Shown here: one piece after another, positions 51,463-59,370 of the stretch
Layout of the letters: the number at the start of each line of letters is the position of its first letter
How positions within the stretch are numbered: position 1 is the stretch's first letter
Assembly (NCBI GenBank): GCA_002011235.1
Contig: MTMO01000007.1
Span: forward strand, 40,804-104,803
Reading direction: 5' to 3'
DNA: 64,000 bases
Source of the DNA: Archaeoglobus sp. JdFR-27
Lineage (GTDB): Archaea; Halobacteriota; Archaeoglobi; Archaeoglobales; Archaeoglobaceae
Position numbers and translations under genes: made by a program
The notes under the pieces: model-generated
Told to the model about the DNA's origin: nothing
Databases searched by the model: none
What the model saw: only the letters and a program-made list of their open reading frames with translations

Positions 51463-51855
51463 ATGGCAATTCTTGTAGCGTTGAGCACATCGGAAAGAAG
51501 GACAAGAATCATGGATTTTGCCGTTGAAGAGGCAAAGCTCAGGGGTAAGAAACTTATAATAGTACACTCCCTTTATGGGGGAGATAGGACTAGTGAGGAG
51601 GAGATTGAAGAAGGAGAGAACCTTCTCAAATGGGCTGAAGAGAAAGCCAAAGCTGAAGGGTTGGAAGTGGAAACTCATTTGCTGGTTAGGGGAAAGGATC
51701 CTGGTGATGACATACTTGATTTTGCCCGTGAGGTTAAGCCTGAGATGATAGTTGTTGGCGTTAAAAGAAGAAGCCCTGCCGGAAAGGTCATTTTCGGGAG
51801 TGTACCTCAAAAAATCATTCTTAACTCAGATGTGCCGGTTGTTTCAATAAAATAA
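51463..51855 (+). CDS. Universal stress protein family (UspA)
   Basis: 130 residues with the USP fold: ILVALSTSERRTRIMDFAVE at the start, GDDILDFAREVKPEMIVVGV in the middle and the ATP-binding GKVIFGSVPQKIILNSDVPV at the end (G-x9-GS-x-Q-like motif). ATP-binding USPs act as stress or metabolic switches. It has its own promoter-like CTATAAGTATTT about 30 bases upstream. Confidence 0.88.
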   Translation: MAILVALSTSERRTRIMDFAVEEAKLRGKKLIIVHSLYGGDRTSEEEIEEGENLLKWAEEKAKAEGLEVETHLLVRGKDPGDDILDFAREVKPEMIVVGVKRRSPAGKVIFGSVPQKIILNSDVPVVSIK

Positions 51856-51869
51856 CCCGGAAATTATTT

Positions 51870-51915
51870 GATGCCTTTTTGATATTTTTTGGAATTTTTT
51901 GGAATTTTTTAGAAT
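51870..51915. repeat. Short TTTTTTGGAA tandem repeat
   Basis: Three units of about 11 bases (ATATTTTTTGGAATTTTTTGG and a final TTTTTTAGAA) follow the stress protein gene. T-runs on the plus strand could end its transcription. Confidence 0.5.
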
Positions 51916-52053
51916 CAACAAAATCCGAATCTGTCTCGATAAGCTTTTACTGGATTCAAGGTTCATACAATCTACAAAAGTTCTTGTAAAAGTCTGAAAA
52001 TTAAAAATACAAATCTACAAAAAATTAAATATTTCTTTTGATCAGTATTTATC

Positions 52054-53391
52054 ATGTCCAATTCGAAGGGATATTTTGAGTGGGCAGAAGAGACGTTCGA
52101 CATTAAAAGGATTTTCGAGAAACCGGAGGCTTTGAAGGGGATCCGAGTTTTAGATGTTTCGCAGGTACTAATAGGCCCTGAAACCGCTTCATTGCTTGCA
52201 GACTTTGGCGCAGAGGTCATAAAAATCGAGCCGCCAGGGATGGGAGAGCTTCTAAGAAGTGTCGATCTTTGGAGTAGATTTTGGAAGAACAACTCAGTCG
52301 GTGTGATGTGGGTTCAGAGAAACAAGTATTTCTTCGGTCTGAATCTCAAGCATCCCAAGGGAAAAGCCATTTTTTATGAACTGGTTAAAAGGAGTGATGT
52401 CATCGTAGAAAACTACGTTCCAGGTGTAATGGAAAGACTCGAGATAAGCTACAAGCACCTGAGCGAGATAAATCCCAGATTGATTTATATCTCCATAAGT
52501 GGATTTGGACAGTGGGGTGAAAGATGGAACTGGCCGAGCTGGGATGCTGCTGGCCAAGCTGCAAGCGGAGCATCAGCTGTTTCGGGCTACGAAGAAAGAA
52601 TTCCAATGAAACTCCCTTACTACCCCGGAGACTTGCTTGGTGGGGCAGCTGCCTTCATGACCGTTCTTGCAGCCCTCTACCACAGGGAAAAAACAGGAGA
52701 GGGACAGTACATCGATGTTACTCAGGCTGAAAACCTAGCAAGACACCTCAGCTTTATCTGGAGCTATGTTTCCAAAAAAAGAGAAGATTGGAAGAGGCTC
52801 GGAAATAGGGATGCATCCATGGTTGCAAATGCTTTCAAAACAAAAGATGGAAGGATTGTTACCATTACAGCTATCAGCAACAAGCATTTTGAGGGGCTTT
52901 GTAAAGCAATGGGAAAAGAGGAGTTACTGGAGAAGTACCCTGACTTAGTATCCCGTCTAAAGCCTGGAGCAAGGGAAGAGATCGATAACGAGATAAAAAG
53001 CTGGGTAGAGCTGCTTGATGGCCAGGAAATAATAGAAAAAAGCGCGGAATTTGGATTTTCTGCTGGTATCGCAAGGAACAGTGTGGAAGTCTACGAAGAT
53101 TATCACTTCCGCGATAGAGGAACCGTCTGGATGTACAACGATCCCCTCTTTGGAGAGATGGTTCATGCAGGTAATCCAATAAAAATGAGCGAGACTCCTG
53201 CAAGAGTAAAATGGACAGTCCATCCAGTTGGCTATCACAATAGGTACATTCTCAAAAATATTCTGGGTTTCACAGATGAAGAGATTAAGAAATTAGAGGA
53301 AGAGAAGGTCATAGGATACTGGGTCGACTTCTTTGGCAGAACTCCCCCGCCAGACTTCGATCCTGAGAAAGATCCGTTATTCAGGTGGTGA
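52054..53391 (+). CDS. Class III (CaiB/BaiF) CoA-transferase, subunit 1
   Basis: 445 residues. Family III CoA-transferase with IRVLDVSQVLIGPETASLLA, DFGAEVIKIEPPGMGELLR and NLKHPKGKAIFYELVKRSDV. The aspartate that forms the acyl-enzyme is probably in NWPSWDAAGQAASGASAVSG. These enzymes swap CoA between carboxylic acids. It is paired with a second, different family III gene 4 bases downstream, the arrangement of heteromeric transferases such as succinyl-CoA:benzylsuccinate CoA-transferase (BbsEF). The acid substrate is not deducible. Confidence 0.88.
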   Translation: MSNSKGYFEWAEETFDIKRIFEKPEALKGIRVLDVSQVLIGPETASLLADFGAEVIKIEPPGMGELLRSVDLWSRFWKNNSVGVMWVQRNKYFFGLNLKHPKGKAIFYELVKRSDVIVENYVPGVMERLEISYKHLSEINPRLIYISISGFGQWGERWNWPSWDAAGQAASGASAVSGYEERIPMKLPYYPGDLLGGAAAFMTVLAALYHREKTGEGQYIDVTQAENLARHLSFIWSYVSKKREDWKRLGNRDASMVANAFKTKDGRIVTITAISNKHFEGLCKAMGKEELLEKYPDLVSRLKPGAREEIDNEIKSWVELLDGQEIIEKSAEFGFSAGIARNSVEVYEDYHFRDRGTVWMYNDPLFGEMVHAGNPIKMSETPARVKWTVHPVGYHNRYILKNILGFTDEEIKKLEEEKVIGYWVDFFGRTPPPDFDPEKDPLFRW

Positions 53392-53395
53392 TACT

Positions 53396-54697
53396 ATGGA
53401 GTGGCATGAGTTCTCAAAGGAGTATTTCGAAATTGAGAAAGCAAAGCTGAAAAGCGGGCCATTAGAGGGTATTGTTGTGCTGGATGTGAGTAGAGCAAGT
53501 CCTGCAGCAACCTTCGCTTCAGCTTTGCTTGCCGAGATGGGGGCAGAAGTTATTAAGATTGAGCCTCCAGAGGGGGATGAACTCAGGAAACTCACACCAT
53601 TCGGAGAGATTTACATTAATGACACTGGATTACCATTCCTAGTTGAGGGGAGAAACAAAGAATTCATAACTCTAAACCTTGAGAAAGCTGAAGGTAGAGA
53701 GCTTTTCAAGAGGTTAGCCATTCATGCAGATGCCATACTTGAATCGTTCGAACCTGGATGGATGGATTCCATGGGAATAGGCTACAGACAAATAAGAGAG
53801 ATAAATCCCGGAGTGATCTGGGTTTCCTTCTCAGCTTATGGATGCTTTGGGAGAAATGCCAAGAAGTTTTCAAAGGTTCCTGACTCCAATCTGTTCGGTA
53901 TTGCGATGAGCTCTTACATGGAGGCTAACAGAGAGCTTCCTGAAGTGGGTGAGCCTTACAACCTGCCAACCGCTCCGGGTTTCTGGATGGCTACGAATTT
54001 AGCAGGAGTTTACGCTGCAGCTGGAGTTGTGTTGGCATTATATTACAGAACGAAAAGTGGAAAAGGGCAGATGATCGACATTACATCAGTTGATTCGATG
54101 ATTCATGTATCTCCAAGCATATTCTGGAGCCATGCGCATGGAGAGCCGTTGTTCGTTGGTGTCCTACCTCTTGACTATGCAGTTTTCCCCTACGCATACT
54201 GGAAGATCAAGGATGGGTACGTCTTCGCCTCAGGCTTTACTGATCCAAACTTCAGGGCTTTAATCACCCAGCTTGGAGCTGAAGAACTTTTTGAGAAATA
54301 TCCAAATGTCTTTGCCAGAATCAAACTTGAAAATCAGAAAGTTCTGTATCAAGAGCTTGCAGAGAAGTTCGAGCAGCTTACGTTTGCAGATCTAACCAAG
54401 AGGATGCTGGAGTGGAGGGAACAGAACAGAGAGGGTGTTGCTGTTTACATGAAGGTTACAACACCAAAAGAAGTTCTTGAGGAGGACTACTGGAAAGAGA
54501 GAGGGGATTTCAGAGATGTTAAGGTTGGAGAAGACACAATTAAAGTCATCGAGCCGGTTTGGAGATTAAGCAAATCTCCACTTAAGCTCAAGTGGCTTGC
54601 AAAGGATGTTGGAGAAGACAATGGCTTTGTTTACAAGAAATTCCTCGGTTTAGCAGGAAAAGATCTCGAAGAGTTGAAAAAAGAGGGTTTAATTTAG
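53396..54697 (+). CDS. Class III (CaiB/BaiF) CoA-transferase, subunit 2
   Basis: 433 residues, same family as its upstream partner but clearly diverged: GIVVLDVSRASPAATFASAL, EMGAEVIKIEPPEGDELRKL, NLEKAEGRELFKRLAIHADA. An aspartate occurs at the expected active-site position (KVPDSNLFGIAMSSYM). ATG 53396 follows TGGTGATACT directly after the first gene's stop; the longer frame from 53333 overlaps and is rejected. Together they form one heteromeric enzyme. Confidence 0.88.
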   Translation: MEWHEFSKEYFEIEKAKLKSGPLEGIVVLDVSRASPAATFASALLAEMGAEVIKIEPPEGDELRKLTPFGEIYINDTGLPFLVEGRNKEFITLNLEKAEGRELFKRLAIHADAILESFEPGWMDSMGIGYRQIREINPGVIWVSFSAYGCFGRNAKKFSKVPDSNLFGIAMSSYMEANRELPEVGEPYNLPTAPGFWMATNLAGVYAAAGVVLALYYRTKSGKGQMIDITSVDSMIHVSPSIFWSHAHGEPLFVGVLPLDYAVFPYAYWKIKDGYVFASGFTDPNFRALITQLGAEELFEKYPNVFARIKLENQKVLYQELAEKFEQLTFADLTKRMLEWREQNREGVAVYMKVTTPKEVLEEDYWKERGDFRDVKVGEDTIKVIEPVWRLSKSPLKLKWLAKDVGEDNGFVYKKFLGLAGKDLEELKKEGLI

Positions 54698-54717
54698 ATA
54701 CTTGACATTTTAGATAT

Positions 54718-55153
54718 TTAATTTTTTAAAAATTCTGTAATTTTTAAGTCAAAAACGATTTTGCCTTTCAGAGAAAACTCGGTGATTTCTCCGTTTTTTA
54801 GATGGCTTACCCACCACTCAGGAATTTTAGTATTGTCTATTTTTGTAGAAAGCTTAATCGTTGTATCTCCATTTGGTTTTGAGCTCTGCCGGCCTATATT
54901 CTTGCCTTCCCCCATTTTAATGCCATTCATGTAAACATCTACCTGAATTTTCTTTATAGGAATAGGAACAGGATTGGGGTTGTAAACCAAGATATTAGTT
55001 ACAATCTCCGTGGTTTTATCTGTTATTTTTATCTGTTATCTCGCCCCAACTACAAGATACACTCTTGATCTCCGGTTCTCCAAGTCTTGGCTCAGAACAA
55101 CCTAAAAAAAGGATGGCTAAAATTAATAAAGAGACAATATACTCTTTCTTCAA
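54718..55153 (-). pseudogene. LEA14-like lipoprotein broken by a 13-bp tandem duplication
   Basis: The frame starts with TTG 55153 eight bases after GGAGGTG and gives a signal peptide with lipobox (IVSLLILAILFLGCSEPRLG), then GEPEIKSVSCSWGEITDKN and a stop. A 13-base direct repeat at 55014-55039 causes the shift; removing one copy joins EITDK to TTEIVTNILVYNPNPVPIPI and the rest (VDVYMNGIKMGEG to KIVFDLKITEFLKN, stop 54718). The joined product is about 141 residues, a lipid-anchored protein with an LEA14-type (water-stress) beta domain. The duplication makes this a fresh loss, unless programmed slippage restores it. Confidence 0.75.
55014..55039. repeat. Exact 13-bp tandem duplication
   Basis: TTTTATCTGTTAT occurs twice in succession within the lipoprotein gene. 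Since 13 is not a multiple of three, it shifts the frame; deletion of one unit restores one continuous protein. Confidence 0.9.
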
Positions 55154-55359
55154 ATTTTTCCCACCTCCCAGTTCAGATTTGAGGGGGCTCTTTATTCTAT
55201 CTTTTTTATTAAAGTGACTATAAAAGTCTACTTGGATGTGGTTGTGTCAGAGGTTGTGTCAGATTAAGACACGTGATATAATAACTACCTTTTTTGAGAA
55301 GGTGGAACCATAACCACACTTTTATACTTTGCAGCATACATAACAACAAAGGTAAAAAA

Positions 55360-56517
55360 ATGAATTTTGAAGAATTAAAAGGGTTGATTAAGGAAAACTA
55401 TAGGGTTGTTAATTCAAACGAGGCGATTTCGAAAGTTCTTTCCGTGCTAGAACATGAACATGATAAAGCAGTGCTTGTCGAAGAGGATGGTAAAATCATC
55501 GGGATTGCAAGGGAAAAAGACCTGATCAGAGGGGGCTTAATGACCAATCCCGATGAAACGAAAATCAAGAACTTTCTCATGAAAACTGGAGTGATTAATG
55601 TTGATGAATTAGAACCAGAAAAGGTTGCAATAAGATTTATAGAGGATTCCACACCTTTTGTTCTTGTAAAACTCAATGGAAAATTTGGAGTTATCTACAT
55701 TGACGATTTTCTCCAAAAAATAAAACATGAATTTGAAAATGTTGGGCTTGAGGAAGTTATGAACTCCGATGTGATCACTATCAAGATGCATGACGGGGTA
55801 GCAAAAGCCTTGGCTGCGATGAGGGAGCATGGTATAAGCAGAGTTGTTGTAGTTGATGAAGTAAATAAAATTGCTGGGATTCTAACTGGCAAGGATGTGA
55901 TAGACAGGGTCGTGTCTTTAAAGAAAGATGCGAGACTTGGGCATCTGAGCAGGAAAGAGAAAGAAAAAACCCTCTCAGTAGTGGTTGAAGGTATAATGAG
56001 CCATCCAGTCATAGCAGTTGGAAGAAATGATACAATTACTGAAGTCATCGAACTGATGATTGGGAATGAGATATCGAGCATCGTAGTTGCAAAAGATAAC
56101 ATTCCGGAAGGTATTGTGGTAAAGAAGGATATTCTCGAACACTATCTTAAAAGGATAATTTCAAAGGAGTGTGATGTGCAAATTATCACGAAGGACATAG
56201 CATTGGAAGATCTTGAATTGGAAAAACTCTTGGATGACTTAAACAAGTTTTTGAGAAAGTTCAAAGGATCTCTTGGGAAGTCACACCTCTTCGTCTATGT
56301 GAAAAAACTTAAGACATATTACAGGAGGATTCCCCTTATTCACGTAAGTATGAACTTAAGAAGTGATCATGGGGTTTTCTTTGTGACCGGTGAAACATGG
56401 GGTGTGGAGTTTGCAGTTCATGCAACCCTGAACAAGCTCGAAAGACAGGTGATAAAGGATAAAGAGGTTATACTCGATAAGAGGGTTGTACAAAAGTTTT
56501 ACGAGGAGTTTCTTTGA
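55360..56517 (+). CDS. CBS-domain protein with C-terminal HPF/RaiA-like domain
   Basis: 385 residues. Two CBS pairs occupy about residues 1-125 and 135-265 (LEEVMNSDVITIKMHDGVAK, AAMREHGISRVVVVDEVNKI, VEGIMSHPVIAVGRNDTITE, GNEISSIVVAKD); these bind adenine nucleotides. The remaining 110 residues (LDDLNKFLRKFKGSLGKSHL, VYVKKLKTYYRRIPLIHVSM, VFFVTGETWGVEFAVHATLN, KLERQVIK) have the beta-alpha pattern of ribosome hibernation factors. A role as an energy-sensing ribosome-silencing factor is inference. ATG 55360 lies about 35 bases after the TATA-like CTTTTATACTTTG; the frame from 55294 spans that promoter and is rejected. Confidence 0.82.
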   Translation: MNFEELKGLIKENYRVVNSNEAISKVLSVLEHEHDKAVLVEEDGKIIGIAREKDLIRGGLMTNPDETKIKNFLMKTGVINVDELEPEKVAIRFIEDSTPFVLVKLNGKFGVIYIDDFLQKIKHEFENVGLEEVMNSDVITIKMHDGVAKALAAMREHGISRVVVVDEVNKIAGILTGKDVIDRVVSLKKDARLGHLSRKEKEKTLSVVVEGIMSHPVIAVGRNDTITEVIELMIGNEISSIVVAKDNIPEGIVVKKDILEHYLKRIISKECDVQIITKDIALEDLELEKLLDDLNKFLRKFKGSLGKSHLFVYVKKLKTYYRRIPLIHVSMNLRSDHGVFFVTGETWGVEFAVHATLNKLERQVIKDKEVILDKRVVQKFYEEFL

Positions 56518-56617
56518 TGAAAACAAAACCACTGATTCTCTAATACTAGACACATTTCATTCTAATTTAAAATAAAAATACAGGAAAAAATAAATACAAT
56601 GAAGACAGTTTTTAAGA

Positions 56618-59245
56618 ATGGAGAAAAAATTCGAAATAATATACGATATGAGAATAATTCCGGTTTTATTCATTGCACTTCTGATTTCTCTAAGTATCGC
56701 ATTGCATCTTTATACGGAGTTTTTGTGGTTTGAGTCTCTCAATCTCGATTCAGTTTTCATAGCCATATTGTATTACAAAGTTATCCTGTTTGTGATCTTT
56801 TTTGCTTTTGGACTTGTTATATTCAGCCTCAACCATTTTGTCCTTCAAAAAGTGAGTAATGAGCTTGATGAGCCTCTCAAATTGCCATTCTGGATGAATC
56901 CAATACTGGCTTTAATCGTAGCCCTGCTCTTTTCTCGCACATGGTTGCAATACGTTTACTTCACGAACTCGGTTGACTTCAACCTTAAAGATCCGATTTT
57001 TGGATTTGATGTCTCTTTCTTTGTTTTCAAGCTCCCATTCATTCAGAGTATAATTTTCTTTTTCCTCGCATTGCTCTTGCTTACTATCTTGATTTCAGCA
57101 GCTTACTATGGTTTTGTATTCAGATGGGTGAAAAGTTTTGATGAATTCAAGGAAAAATTCCCTCCAATAGGGTACATTCATATCTCCTTGCTTTTGGCTG
57201 GCGTCTTCATCTTTATAGCAGTATACTTCTACTTTGCAAGATTTGACTTGCTTACTTCTCCACGTGGAGCAGTGATGGGTGCTGGCTATACAGATGTAAA
57301 CGTAAGACTTCCTGCAATGGGATTAGTTGCAATCTTATCACTTCTTTTCGCCGCAGGAAGTATCTATTTCGGTTATAAACGAAACATCAACGCAATGCCC
57401 ATACTCTTCACAGTTCTAGCACTCATAACACTCCTTTCACTTGTATTAGTGCCTGCTGTAGTTCAAAAGCTCAAAGTTGAGCCGAATGAAATTGTTAAGG
57501 AGGAGGAATACATACGATACAGCATAAACTTTACCAGATTCGCCTATGGTTTGGACGTTAAGAAGATGTACTATTCTGCCGAAGATAATCTCAACGTCGA
57601 TACAATTGAGAGAAATCGTGGTACCATAGATAACATCAGAATCTGGGATCATAGGCCATTACTCAGCGTTTACAGGCAGATGCAGCAGATAAGAACCTAT
57701 TACTTTGTAAATGATGTTGATGTTGACAGATACTACATTGATGGCAGGTACACACAAATCATGATTTCTGCAAGGGAACTTTCAACCGATTTGCTATCGC
57801 CAAGAGCAAAAACGTGGCTTAACGAACGTCTGATATTTACTCATGGTTATGGTGTTGTTGCCTCGCCAGTAAATTCCGTTACCAAGGTGGGATTGCCTGA
57901 GCTGATAATTGAGGATATTCCTCCAAAAGGAAAAATAGCTATCAAAAAACCAGAGATATATTACGGTGAGCTGACAACAAATTACGTGATCGTTAAAACC
58001 AAACAGAAGGAATTCGACTATCCGTTGGGTGAGGGTAATGTTCTAACAACCTACAATGGTTCAGGCGGGGTTAAGCTCGATTCATACTTTAAAAAGCTTA
58101 TATATTCAATAAAATTTGCCGATGTTAGTTTTCTGCTGAGCAATTACATCACAGCAGAGAGCAGTTTGATGTTTCACAGAAATATAATAGATAGGATATC
58201 TACGATAGCACCCTTCCTTGTATATGACAGGGATCCTTACATAACCGTAATAGATGAAAAGCAGTACTGGATAGTCGATTCGTATACGACTCTTGACAAG
58301 TTCCCGTATTCTGCAAAATATCCGACATTCAACTACGTTCGAAATCCTGTTAAGGTTTTTATAGACACTTACAACGGAACAGCTAAATTCTATGTTATTC
58401 AGGAGGAGCCGGTCATTAGAGTTTTGATGAAAGCGTTTCCGGATCTTTTTATTTCAGCCGATAAAATGAGTAAAGAAGAGAGAGCCCATATAAGGTATCC
58501 AGTCGATCTGTTTGAAATTCAGGCAAACGTCTATGCTACCTTCCACATGGATGATGCTAAAACATTCTACAATCGTGAGGATGTCTGGGAAATTCCACAA
58601 GAGGTTTTAGAGGAAAACAGAACAAAAATGGAACCTTACTACGTTATACTGACTCTGCCCGGAAATGATAAGCCGGAGTTCCTGCTAATGCTTCCATTCA
58701 CGCCGAAGGGAAGAGATAATATCATCGCTTGGATGGCAGCGCGATGTGATGAGGAGTACGGCGAGATAAGACTATATGAATTTCCGAAGGGTCAGCTGAT
58801 TTACGGCCCTATGCAGATAGAGGCAAGGATAGATCAGAATGCTGACATCTCAGAGTTATTCACTCTCTGGGGACAGGTTGGATCAAAAGTTATAAGGGGT
58901 AATTTGCTCGTTATCCCAATAGAGAACTCCATACTGTACATTGAACCCATCTATCTGAGAGCTGAAAATGCCCAGATACCTGAGTTGAGGGGCGTTATAG
59001 TTGTTTACAAAGATGTGCTTGCGATGAGACCAACGCTTGATGAGGCTTTGATAGCTGTATTTGGTGAAGAGGCTAAGCCTGAAGTCGTTGAGGGAGAAGA
59101 TGTGCAAGATCTTGTGAAGCAATTGGTTGAACTTTACAACAAAGCGATGAAGGAAGCAGGGGCTGGTAACTGGATCGGATTTGGTGAATACCTCGAAAAA
59201 CTTGGAGACACTATTAGCAAGCTAAACCAGAGTGTAGAGAAGTAG
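56618..59245 (+). CDS. UPF0182 family large membrane protein
   Basis: 875 residues. Seven transmembrane helices fill the first 290 residues, beginning VLFIALLISLSIALHLYTEF, followed by a large domain exposed outside (RYSINFTRFAYGLDVKKMYY, NIRIWDHRPLLSVYRQMQQI, PYSAKYPTFNYVRNPVKVFI). These are hallmark blocks of UPF0182/COG1615, found in actinobacteria, cyanobacteria and some archaea; function unknown. The last 60 residues form an acidic, helical tail. The preceding A/T-rich 100 bases contain AAATAAATAC as a TATA candidate. Confidence 0.92.
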   Translation: MEKKFEIIYDMRIIPVLFIALLISLSIALHLYTEFLWFESLNLDSVFIAILYYKVILFVIFFAFGLVIFSLNHFVLQKVSNELDEPLKLPFWMNPILALIVALLFSRTWLQYVYFTNSVDFNLKDPIFGFDVSFFVFKLPFIQSIIFFFLALLLLTILISAAYYGFVFRWVKSFDEFKEKFPPIGYIHISLLLAGVFIFIAVYFYFARFDLLTSPRGAVMGAGYTDVNVRLPAMGLVAILSLLFAAGSIYFGYKRNINAMPILFTVLALITLLSLVLVPAVVQKLKVEPNEIVKEEEYIRYSINFTRFAYGLDVKKMYYSAEDNLNVDTIERNRGTIDNIRIWDHRPLLSVYRQMQQIRTYYFVNDVDVDRYYIDGRYTQIMISARELSTDLLSPRAKTWLNERLIFTHGYGVVASPVNSVTKVGLPELIIEDIPPKGKIAIKKPEIYYGELTTNYVIVKTKQKEFDYPLGEGNVLTTYNGSGGVKLDSYFKKLIYSIKFADVSFLLSNYITAESSLMFHRNIIDRISTIAPFLVYDRDPYITVIDEKQYWIVDSYTTLDKFPYSAKYPTFNYVRNPVKVFIDTYNGTAKFYVIQEEPVIRVLMKAFPDLFISADKMSKEERAHIRYPVDLFEIQANVYATFHMDDAKTFYNREDVWEIPQEVLEENRTKMEPYYVILTLPGNDKPEFLLMLPFTPKGRDNIIAWMAARCDEEYGEIRLYEFPKGQLIYGPMQIEARIDQNADISELFTLWGQVGSKVIRGNLLVIPIENSILYIEPIYLRAENAQIPELRGVIVVYKDVLAMRPTLDEALIAVFGEEAKPEVVEGEDVQDLVKQLVELYNKAMKEAGAGNWIGFGEYLEKLGDTISKLNQSVEK

Positions 59246-59370
59246 GCTTTTCACCCTATCACCCTAAACAAATTTGAAGGAGGGAGAAGGGTTATATTCG
59301 ATCTAATAGAGAAACGTGGTTAATCCAGTTTAAGATTTACCTTAACCTCCAAACCCTTATTGCGATCGAT

